DNA of 12,648 bases from BTRF01 sp036986255. Its GTDB lineage: Bacteria; Patescibacteriota; WWE3; 9FT-COMBO-53-11. A model generated the notes under the pieces. It made no database searches and had not been told where the DNA came from. It worked only from the letters and a program-made list of their open reading frames with translations. The stretch lies in the NCBI GenBank assembly GCA_036986255.1, contig BTRF01000018.1:1-12648 (forward strand), read 5' to 3'. Positions 6,418 through 10,980 of the stretch are shown here, piece after piece (position 1 is the first letter of the stretch; every line of letters begins with the position of its first letter). The translations under genes were made by a program, and so were the position numbers.

Positions 6418-6921
6418 CTACTCTCTCATTAAGCGTGCCTGTTCTACCCGAGCGAAGATATCATATCGCTGACCGGTTGCCTCAACGGCAAACTTGAGGG
6501 CTCGATACTCGGATTCGCGCAAGTAATGCTTGATTGGCTTTCCCTCGTCGTTCGAGGTGTCCTCAATCGGGGTACCAGCTAGAAAATCGCGCATATGCAC
6601 CAGCTCTTCCGCCACAATCACGCGAAAGGCCCGCAGCAGGCGATCGCTGGAGCTCTCACCCTCGATCTCATTGACGGCCATCCAAACCAGATCAGGAAGT
6701 CCGATCAAGATAATGGGTGGCAACCCCTTTAGCTTTACAAACTCCGTCTCTGCCTTCTCGTGCAAAAGGACTATCACATGACTTTCGGCTGGCACCTCAC
6801 CAAAAGTCTGGCAAACCCGCTCCCAAAGCTTGTGGGCAACGAAGGTAAAGATCGTCAACCACCGCTCGGGAGTTTCTACCTTGGCGAAGAATTGAACTTC
6901 GCCCATGGTTCTGGTAGCCAT
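6418..6921 (-). CDS. Hypothetical 167-residue protein with an AEELVH helix
   Basis: ATG 6921 is preceded by AAAGGAGG with 7-8 nt spacing, an excellent ribosome site. The frame is open further upstream to 7116, but that part translates a tRNA-like module and two strong hairpins and is rejected. The protein is mixed alpha/beta with no signal peptide or membrane helix. Visible segments are WLTIFTFVAHKLWERVCQTFG, ESHVIVLLHEKAE, IILIGLPDLVWMAVNEIEG and FRVIVAEELVHMRDFLAGT. The order of a hydrophobic strand followed by a helix with E-E-L-V-H recalls small zinc metallopeptidases (HExxH), but the first histidine is replaced by alanine, so an active protease is doubtful. It is the largest protein of the unit and sits between its two large structured spacers. 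Confidence 0.8.
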   Translation of the reverse strand: MATRTMGEVQFFAKVETPERWLTIFTFVAHKLWERVCQTFGEVPAESHVIVLLHEKAETEFVKLKGLPPIILIGLPDLVWMAVNEIEGESSSDRLLRAFRVIVAEELVHMRDFLAGTPIEDTSNDEGKPIKHYLRESEYRALKFAVEATGQRYDIFARVEQARLMRE

Positions 6922-6948
6922 TGGGCCACCTCCTTTCTTTGTGATTTT

Positions 6949-7019
6949 GATCTCCAAAATCTTCCGCGAGTTGCGAAAAGCTTTGGAGATCAGCGCTTCC
7001 TGCAAGCAGCAAGAAGCGC
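6949..7019 (-). other. Two abutting long hairpins before the 167-residue gene
   Basis: GATCTCCAAA (6949-6958) and TTTGGAGATC (6982-6991) form a perfect 10-bp stem with a second stem (TTCCGCG/CGCGAA type) inside. One base later GCGCTTCCTGC (6993-7003) pairs with GCAAGAAGCGC (7009-7019), 11 bp with one wobble. They lie between the tRNA-like module and the Shine-Dalgarno of the gene. Confidence 0.6.
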
Positions 7020-7032
7020 CTATTCGAAATGC

Positions 7033-7159
7033 AACCCGGATGGGACTCGAACCCAACTCGGAAAACAGGCCCACGCAAGCGTTCGGCATCCTGTTCCCTT
7101 CCTTATTGCGCCGCACGGGAATTAACCTTGTCGCCTAAGGCAACTCATGCGACCGGATT
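7033..7159 (-). ncRNA. tRNA-like module, 127 nt, with a long structured insert
   Basis: AATCCGG (minus 7159-7153) pairs with CCGGGTT (7039-7033), extended to 8 bp by C-G. A T-arm TTGGG-TTCGAGT-CCCAT sits next to the 3' acceptor strand; its outer pair is T-T. A D-like arm CGC...GCG follows the 5' acceptor. A possible anticodon-like arm CAAGG-TTAATTC-CCGTG has one mismatch. About 57 nt separate that arm from the T-arm, and they fold into AACAGG/CCTGTT flanked by GGAA/TTCC with ACGC-TT-GCGT inside. No CCA is encoded. It starts 3 nt after the CC end of the tmRNA-like domain. It might be a pseudo-tRNA, an intron-bearing tRNA or part of a larger RNA. Confidence 0.4.
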
Positions 7160-7166
7160 GCTAGGT

Positions 7167-7299
7167 GGAGTAGGCGGGAATCGAACCCGCGTCCAAAACG
7201 AAAGTTGAGGTTTTGAAACCCACGAGCTTTAAGGGGAGTTTCCTGGGTTGGTTATCCCCCGGGCCCGCCTCTCGTCCTGTCGAAAACCATTTCTACCCC
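7167..7299 (-). ncRNA. tmRNA-like tRNA-like domain, only 133 nt
   Basis: The minus strand starts GGGGTAG, continues with AAATGGTTTTCGACAGG (the D-loop signature of tmRNA is close to TGGATTCGACAGG) and ends TTTGGACGCGGGTTCGATTCCCGC-CTACTCC-ACC. GGGGTAG and CTACTCC pair over 7 bp with one G-U; the T-arm is GCGGG/CCCGC. A P2-like stem, ACGAGAG with CTTTCGT (7269-7275 and 7198-7204), closes the body. These are the hallmarks of tmRNA, which rescues stalled ribosomes with SmpB. However, only about 64 nt lie inside P2, with no room for four pseudoknots, and no tag frame ending in ALAA-like residues is present. Ordinary tmRNAs are about 350-400 nt. It may be a reduced tmRNA, a tRNA-like domain within the larger RNA at 7033-7453, or a decayed copy. 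Confidence 0.5.
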
Positions 7300-7364
7300 G
7301 TAGTGAAATTTCGATTAAATTTTGCCCGCAAAATCAGGACAAAGTCCGATCGAAATTCTACTAC
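7300..7364 (-). other. Three-way-junction RNA structure next to the tmRNA-like domain
   Basis: GTAGT (7300-7304) pairs with ACTAC (7360-7364). GAAATTTCGAT pairs with ATCGAAATTC with a one-base bulge. Two small hairpins lie inside: TTTTGC-CC-GCAAAA (7320-7333) and GGAC-AAA-GTCC (7337-7347). The junction is flanked on both sides by a GGGGTAG heptamer on the minus strand, the downstream one being the 5' acceptor strand of the tmRNA-like domain. Confidence 0.55.
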
Positions 7365-7375
7365 AGGGTCTACCC

Positions 7376-7415
7376 CTCTCCTAAACCCATCTTTTTCCAA
7401 GATGAGCTTGGGAGA
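7376..7415 (-). repeat. GGTTTAGGAGAG hairpin motif, copy 1
   Basis: On the minus strand TTCTCC, then AAGC, an inner hairpin CATCTT-GGAAA-AAGATG and GGTTTAGGAGAG. The outer arms pair (CTCC/GGAG plus AA/TT) around the inner hairpin. This is the same arrangement as the copies at 6244-6298 and 5387-5426. Confidence 0.6.
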
Positions 7416-7418
7416 ACA

Positions 7419-7453
7419 GCGCTTGTTTTGTAACCCGGAAGCGCATAACCGGG
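7419..7453 (-). ncRNA. H-type pseudoknot directly after a TGA stop
   Basis: On the minus strand CCCGG (7453-7449) pairs with CCGGG (7438-7434), and GCGCTT (7444-7439), lying in the loop of the first stem, pairs with AAGCGC (7424-7419). Loop 1 is UUAU, the two stems abut with no base between them, and loop 3 is UUACAAAAC. This is textbook H-type geometry (5-bp and 6-bp coaxial stems, A-rich loop 3). It starts 9 nt after the TGA of the small membrane protein gene. It could be a recoding stimulator, a riboswitch-like element or part of the adjacent tmRNA-like RNA. Confidence 0.55.
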
Positions 7454-7462
7454 AGAAGAAGA

Positions 7463-7609
7463 TCACCTCCTCGAGGGAAGACCTTGAAAACCGCTGACGA
7501 GCCCCACCACCAGCGATCCCGTGATGGCTTCAGCTATAGCGCTAGCCACCATGAAAACCACTGCGGAGACGACAACCCCAACCAAGTAGAAATAAACTAG
7601 CCAATGCAC
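7463..7609 (-). CDS. 48-residue hydrophobic membrane microprotein
   Basis: Starting at GTG 7609, the product reads MHWLVYFYLVGVVVSAVVFMVASAIAEAITG with a further hydrophobic stretch SLVVGLVSGF and a basic end LPSRR. One membrane helix (about residues 3-26) is clear and a second amphipathic or membrane segment (about 31-41) is possible. AAGGGG lies 9 nt upstream of GTG, a good ribosome site. Small basic-tailed membrane proteins of this size include holin- or toxin-like peptides and complex subunits; nothing identifies which. The last codons AGG AGG TGA create a long Shine-Dalgarno-like sequence overlapping the stop, followed 9 nt later by a pseudoknot. Upstream lie three hairpins without gaps. 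Confidence 0.6.
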   Translation of the reverse strand: MHWLVYFYLVGVVVSAVVFMVASAIAEAITGSLVVGLVSGFQGLPSRR

Positions 7610-7640
7610 TTTGTTATTCCCCTTTCTGGCAAAGTCGGAA

Positions 7641-7728
7641 CGAAGCGATCTTCGAACCCATCAGCCTGCGAGTTTGATCCCAAGCTGGTGGGTTCGGTCA
7701 AGCTGAGGATATACCCCACCTTGACCGA
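7641..7728 (-). other. Three contiguous hairpins filling a gene spacer
   Basis: CGAAG-CGAT-CTTCG (7641-7654), AACCCATCAGC with GCTGGTGGGTT (7655-7694, one mismatch) and TCGGTCAAG with CTTGACCGA (7694-7728, perfect) follow each other with no spare bases. The last begins immediately after the TAG of the 75-residue gene. None has a T-run, so they are not terminators. Confidence 0.6.
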
Positions 7729-7956
7729 CTAACCGAGAATCCGCTTGACAGCGTAGAAAGCTCGGCGCATATCGTGTGCTTCCCCGGCAAAGGACAAATC
7801 AACTCGTCCATGCTTGAGAAGCTGCTCACAGATAACCTTCTCACAAAGAAGATCTGTGGAGCCGCCCACAACCTGGTTAAGCTTTCGGATGTGCTTGCGC
7901 AGAAGTCGGCGAACTCTCCAACCGGCGAGCCCGGTTGAAACAGTGATCTCGTCCAT
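7729..7956 (-). CDS. Hypothetical basic 75-residue protein
   Basis: ATG 7956 is preceded by AAAAAAGGAGAAGAAAC, a good Shine-Dalgarno. The protein is predicted mostly helical and basic: GWRVRRLLRKHIRKLNQVVGG, then LLCEKVICEQLLKHGRVDLSF and HDMRRAFYAVKRILG. It has two isolated cysteines but no CxxC, no membrane helix and no signal peptide. I do not recognise a family; a small nucleic-acid-binding role would suit the charge but is only a guess. A competing frame over 7698-8036 lacks a ribosome site and runs through hairpins, so I reject it. The stop abuts the hairpin cluster at 7641-7728. Confidence 0.7.
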   Translation of the reverse strand: MDEITVSTGLAGWRVRRLLRKHIRKLNQVVGGSTDLLCEKVICEQLLKHGRVDLSFAGEAHDMRRAFYAVKRILG

Positions 7957-7975
7957 GTTTCTTCTCCTTTTTTGG

Positions 7976-8060
7976 ATTTGAAATCCAGCAATCCCTCACC
8001 AACCATGGTGAGCGGACTCTTGGATTTGACCGACAAGTAAGCGTGCTTACTTGTCGGTCA
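7976..8060 (-). other. Spacer with a perfect 16-bp inverted repeat and two smaller hairpins
   Basis: TGACCGACAAGTAAGC (8027-8042) and GCTTACTTGTCGGTCA (8045-8060) are a perfect 16-bp inverted repeat separated by 2 bases. CTCACC-AACCAT-GGTGAG (7995-8012) and GGATTTGAAATCC (7976-7988) follow toward the next gene. The decamer TTGGATTTGA appears at both 7975 and 8020. No T-run follows the big hairpin on the minus strand. The stop codon of the 19-codon frame lies inside the 16-bp stem. Confidence 0.6.
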
Positions 8061-8106
8061 GGGCTACTCCGCAGTTGGCGCAAGGCACAACTTTTGCAAA
8101 GCACAC
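8047..8106 (-). CDS. Possible 19-residue CxxC peptide
   Basis: GTG 8106 opens a 19-codon frame, MCFAKVVPCANCGVALTDK, ending in TAA within a hairpin. GGGG lies 6 nt upstream. PCANCG looks like a zinc-ribbon knuckle, and the frame is the same as that of the 69-residue gene just upstream, so reading through its TAA would append this sequence. It may be an independent peptide, a readthrough tail, or the remnant of a longer gene cut by a stop. The size makes chance occurrence quite possible. Confidence 0.3.
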   Translation of the reverse strand: MCFAKVVPCANCGVALTDK

Positions 8107-8121
8107 CCGATTCCCCAGATT

Positions 8122-8331
8122 TTAGATCTTTAGACCTGAAGCCACCGATCCAGACAGATTCAGGATCTGCCCGGTATTGGTTTCGATCGTCACCGCTCCA
8201 GACGATGTACGATCAAGAACTCTCCAAACGTCTTCCTTGAGGAGAACGTTCTCCTGCACCTGAGCTTCGGCTGACTTCCAACCGCGAGAACCATAATCCT
8301 CGCGAACGAAAGCCATAATTTGAGCATTCAT
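8122..8331 (-). CDS. Hypothetical 69-residue protein, first gene of the structured-RNA unit
   Basis: ATG 8331 has AAAAAGGAGG about 8 nt upstream, an excellent ribosome site. An earlier in-frame start at 8394 lies inside the structured leader and is rejected. The protein reads MNAQIMAFVREDYGSRGWKSAEAQVQENV, then LLKEDVWRVLDRTSSGAVTIETNTGQILNLSGSVASGLKI. This suggests an alpha-helical N-terminus and a small beta-hairpin domain at the C-terminus. There are no cysteines, membrane helix or known motif, and I do not recognise it. It is the first gene after a strong promoter and a 268-nt structured leader. The spacer to the next gene contains a possible in-frame CxxC extension and a 16-bp inverted repeat. 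Confidence 0.7.
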   Translation of the reverse strand: MNAQIMAFVREDYGSRGWKSAEAQVQENVLLKEDVWRVLDRTSSGAVTIETNTGQILNLSGSVASGLKI

Positions 8332-8599
8332 GGTATAAACCTCCTTTTTGCTCAAAATGATTGCCGATCCAGCCACAAACTGCAATGGTCTCATCGATGT
8401 CCCGCTTCCGGCGCCCAGCGGGTTGGCTGGATCCCGTCCTCTCCCGACCTCACCCAGGGCGGGTCAGGAAGGGGCGGGAAAATTGGTTTTTAAAGTTCTT
8501 ATGAAAACGGCCGGATCTAAAGAAGACCTCGGTAAGGGAAGGTGCATTTCAGATCCGGCTGTTCTTCAAGGTAGGGTAAAAGAACTTAGTTTTTAAGTT
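8332..8599 (-). ncRNA. Long structured 5' leader of the minus-strand unit
   Basis: From the predicted start near 8599 the RNA begins at once with AACTTA-AAAAC-TAAGTT, a 5'-terminal hairpin. A perfect 9-bp stem, GCCGGATCT with AGATCCGGC (8510-8559), follows and ends in CGTTTTC, which resembles a weak attenuator. GATCCAGCCA with TGGCTGGATC (8367-8433) is a perfect 10-bp stem enclosing CCCGCT/AGCGGG and other pairs. The Shine-Dalgarno of the first gene comes soon after. This is too long and ordered for a plain leader and may be a regulatory RNA or an independent small RNA. It matches no riboswitch I recognise. Confidence 0.5.
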
Positions 8600-8605
8600 A
8601 ACTCA

Positions 8606-8634
8606 AGTATACCGTCTAACTAACCTATTGTCAA
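8606..8634 (-). promoter_or_regulatory. Strong sigma-70-type promoter of the 8.6-5.0 kb unit
   Basis: On the minus strand TTGACA (8634-8629) is a perfect -35 box, and TATACT (8611-8606) is a five-of-six -10 box, with the optimal 17-nt spacing. The predicted start falls at or near A 8599, the first base of a hairpin. It is the best promoter in the window. Confidence 0.85.
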
Positions 8635-8681
8635 GTGTTATAGGTTTAGGATAAGGTAGTGTTTCACAGATCACAAACAGT

Positions 8682-8687
8682 TATAAT
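8682..8687 (+). promoter_or_regulatory. -10 box of the likely ftsK promoter
   Basis: A perfect TATAAT lies 108 bp before the ftsK start. No good -35 box is found 16-18 nt upstream, so the site may depend on other contacts. The start would give a leader carrying the tandem-hairpin element (8692-8742). It is divergent from the strong minus-strand promoter about 50 bp away. Confidence 0.4.
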
Positions 8688-8691
8688 CTTA

Positions 8692-8742
8692 CTAATGACT
8701 AGCGAAGCTAGTTAATAGCTAGTGATCGCAAGATCACGTCCT
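8692..8742 (+). repeat. Tandem-hairpin element, copy B
   Basis: CTAATGACTAG, a CGAAG loop and CTAGTTAATAG form hairpin 1 (with one A-A mismatch and one G-U). CTA, then GTGATC-GCAA-GATCAC and GTCCTA follow. The spacing is identical to copy A at 5903-5952 on the other strand. The C-G pair at stem position 9 of copy A is T-A here, a compensatory change. Confidence 0.65.
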
Positions 8743-8794
8743 ATGGAAACCTGGTCTTTACGCAGGACTCGTTCTTCGCTACGCTTATAAAGTA

Positions 8795-10918
8795 ATGCCG
8801 CGGTACCGGAAAAAATCAATCAAATTTAATTGGAAGGATGAAAGCTTTCAATCGTCGGTGGGAGTAGTTCTGATCGTCTTTGCGGCTTTGACCACCCTCT
8901 CCTTCTTCGGCCAAGCGGCGGGGTTCGGTTCCTTTCTGCAAGACTCCCTCAACAAACTTTTTGGGTGGGGGGTAATTTTCGTTCCCCTCATCACCCTCAT
9001 TCTAGGCTTGGTTCTCCTTCGGCTGAGGAAAAAGGTCCCCTTCATCGAGCTCAGAACCGTTTACGGACTGACCATTCTGGCCTTGGGAGTCCTGGGACTC
9101 TTCCACTTTTTCTTTCCCCCCAACCGGGCCTACTACGAAGCGGGTGCGCTTGGGCAGGGAGGGGGAGTAGTCGGCTACTACCTCCAACTTACGCTGAGAA
9201 ATATATTCTCCTCCGCCGGAGCCCTGATTATCCTCACTTCAGCTATCATCATCGGAGGGCTGGTAACGCTGAATACCAGTTTGGATGAGGCCCTCTTTTA
9301 CGTAGCCCAGCTTGCGCGGAAAATAAAAGAGCTTATCCAAAAATACCTGTGGAAAGGATCGGTCCGCTCTAAAGATATCGAAGCCGGCAAGGTAAAGTTC
9401 CCGGAAAAGTCCCACGAAGGAGAGGCCCCTCCCCCGGTAAAGGAAGATGAAGAGATCGAAGTAGCCACCCCCTACACCGCCCCGACCGTCAAGTCCACTA
9501 CCCCCAAGAGAAAGGCGGCTTGGGAGTATCCCCCGCTCGACCTCCTCAACGACCCTCCGGACGGGGGGGCGGAACGCGGTGATATTGAAAAGAACGCCCA
9601 ACTCATCGAACAAACTTTGGAATCCTTCGGAGTAAAAGCCCGCGTGGCGGATGTCAACTTAGGACCGACCGTCACCCAGTACGCCTTGGAAGCGGAGAGA
9701 GGAACAAAGCTCTCCGCCATCACCAACCTCTCTTCGGATTTGGCCCTGGCACTGGCTTCCAGAACCGGAACGGTAAGAATTGAGGCCCCCATACCCGGAA
9801 AATCGCAAGTGGGGGTCGAGGTCCCCAACCCCAAACCCCAGCTGGTTACCCTCAAGGAAATCCTAAACTCCGAATATATGCAGAAACACGACAGTAAATT
9901 AGCCGTCGCGCTAGGCCGTGATGTTTCGGGAACTCCCGTAGTTGACGATCTCGACCGAATGCCCCACGTCCTCATTGCCGGAGCAACGGGGTCTGGAAAA
10001 TCCATCATGCTTCGTTCAATGCTAGCCACCATCCTCTTTCGTGCTTCACCGGAAGAAGTTCGACTTATCCTGGTCGATCCCAAGCGCGTCGAGTTCTCCG
10101 GCTACAACGGGATCCCCCACCTCCTCATGCCGGCTATTGTCGAACCGGAAAAAACCCTTCCCGCCTTCAACTGGGCTCTCGCCGAGATGAACAAAAGATA
10201 CCGAATCCTTCAGGAAGCGGGAGCTCGAGACATTGCAAGCTACAATGCTAAGGCAGATGAAAAACTCCCTTACATTCTTATCGTTGTGGATGAGCTCGCC
10301 GACATCATGGTGATCTCTCCGGGCGAGGTGGAGAAAGCGATTACCAGGCTAGCCCAAATGGCTCGCGCCACGGGACTGCATTTGGTCCTGGCCACTCAGA
10401 GACCTTCCACCGATGTTTTAACCGGTCTCATTAAGGCAAACATTCCCTGCCGCATCGCTTTCAACGTCACTTCTCAAGTTGACTCCCGAGTAATCATCGA
10501 CATGCCCGGCGCCGAAAAGCTTCTGGGCAAGGGGGATATGCTCTATCTGCCTCCGGACCGATCCAAACCAATCCGAATCCAAAGCCCATTCGTTTCCAAC
10601 GAGGAGATAAGCCGGCTGATTAAGGCCCTCAAAAATTCAGGATGGGCACCTGACTACATAATCGAAGAGGAGATAAGTACCTTCGAGAAGGAGGCGAAAA
10701 GATTGGGAGAGCCGTCCGATCCGCTCTTCCAAGAAGCCATGGAGGTAGTCGTTCAATACAAACGGGCCTCGGCCTCGCTTCTCCAGCGGCGCTTGAGCAT
10801 CGGCTACGCCCGAGCGGCGCGAATTTTGGATGAGCTGGAAGAGCGCGGGATTGTCAGCCCCGCCGAAGGGAGCAAGCCCCGCAAGGTCCTCATCAAGGAT
10901 CAAAATCAGATCATCTAG
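8795..10918 (+). CDS. ftsK: DNA translocase FtsK/SpoIIIE
   Basis: The product is a 707-residue membrane-anchored hexameric ATPase that pumps chromosomal DNA through the division septum. The N-terminus has four hydrophobic segments (about 20-42, 55-77, 87-108, 134-156), then a charged Pro/Glu/Lys linker (about 185-245). The motor follows with Walker A GATGSGKS at 396-403, Walker B ILIVVDELAD at 494-503 and the family motif ATQRPSTDVLTGLIKANIPCRIAFNV at 533-558. A winged-helix gamma domain (about 630-700) ends the protein and would read orienting DNA sequences. The linker is short compared with E. coli FtsK and closer to SpoIIIE. ATG 8795 has no Shine-Dalgarno, but the membrane region starts properly there. 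A structured leader precedes it. Confidence 0.95.
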   Translation: MPRYRKKSIKFNWKDESFQSSVGVVLIVFAALTTLSFFGQAAGFGSFLQDSLNKLFGWGVIFVPLITLILGLVLLRLRKKVPFIELRTVYGLTILALGVLGLFHFFFPPNRAYYEAGALGQGGGVVGYYLQLTLRNIFSSAGALIILTSAIIIGGLVTLNTSLDEALFYVAQLARKIKELIQKYLWKGSVRSKDIEAGKVKFPEKSHEGEAPPPVKEDEEIEVATPYTAPTVKSTTPKRKAAWEYPPLDLLNDPPDGGAERGDIEKNAQLIEQTLESFGVKARVADVNLGPTVTQYALEAERGTKLSAITNLSSDLALALASRTGTVRIEAPIPGKSQVGVEVPNPKPQLVTLKEILNSEYMQKHDSKLAVALGRDVSGTPVVDDLDRMPHVLIAGATGSGKSIMLRSMLATILFRASPEEVRLILVDPKRVEFSGYNGIPHLLMPAIVEPEKTLPAFNWALAEMNKRYRILQEAGARDIASYNAKADEKLPYILIVVDELADIMVISPGEVEKAITRLAQMARATGLHLVLATQRPSTDVLTGLIKANIPCRIAFNVTSQVDSRVIIDMPGAEKLLGKGDMLYLPPDRSKPIRIQSPFVSNEEISRLIKALKNSGWAPDYIIEEEISTFEKEAKRLGEPSDPLFQEAMEVVVQYKRASASLLQRRLSIGYARAARILDELEERGIVSPAEGSKPRKVLIKDQNQII

Positions 10919-10940
10919 ATAGTCTGCCCCTACCGGTCAA

Positions 10941-10970
10941 TTGATGGAATGCCCAAACATCTGGTATTCT
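10941..10970 (+). promoter_or_regulatory. Possible promoter giving a near-leaderless transcript
   Basis: TTGATG (10941-10946) and TATTCT (10965-10970) are 18 nt apart. The predicted start near 10977 is only a few bases before the ATG at 10981, so the mRNA would be nearly leaderless. No Shine-Dalgarno precedes that ATG, which agrees. Confidence 0.4.
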
Positions 10971-10980
10971 GAAGTTGAAA

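Noticed and set aside
6396..6418. GAAGG-TTCAATT-CTTTT as a T-arm of a tRNA overlapping the end of the 167-residue gene
   Set aside because: The stem relies on several G-U pairs and no 5' acceptor complementary to GAGGCTA exists upstream within 100 nt.
6922..7116. N-terminal extension of the 167-residue protein by 65 codons
   Set aside because: The extension translates a tRNA-like module and two strong hairpins, while a near-perfect ribosome site precedes the inner ATG at 6921.
5875..7462. RNase P RNA, SRP RNA or 6S RNA in the structured spacers
   Set aside because: Key signatures (GAGGAAAGTCC and ACAGAA for RNase P; the GGAAGGAAGCA loop for SRP) are absent on both strands.
7299..7472. A 57-codon minus-strand frame from GTG 7472
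   Set aside because: It runs across the pseudoknot, the GGTTTAGGAGAG motif and the three-way junction and ends at the tmRNA-like 5' end; the structure explains this DNA better than a protein does.
7640..7665. GGGTTCGAAG on the minus strand as a further tRNA T-arm
   Set aside because: The T-loop-like bases are not followed by a complementary CCC strand; the bases belong to two other perfect hairpins.
8348..8596. An 82-codon plus-strand frame upstream of ftsK
   Set aside because: It is antisense to the structured leader, ends at the divergent promoter and has no ribosome site or homology pattern.
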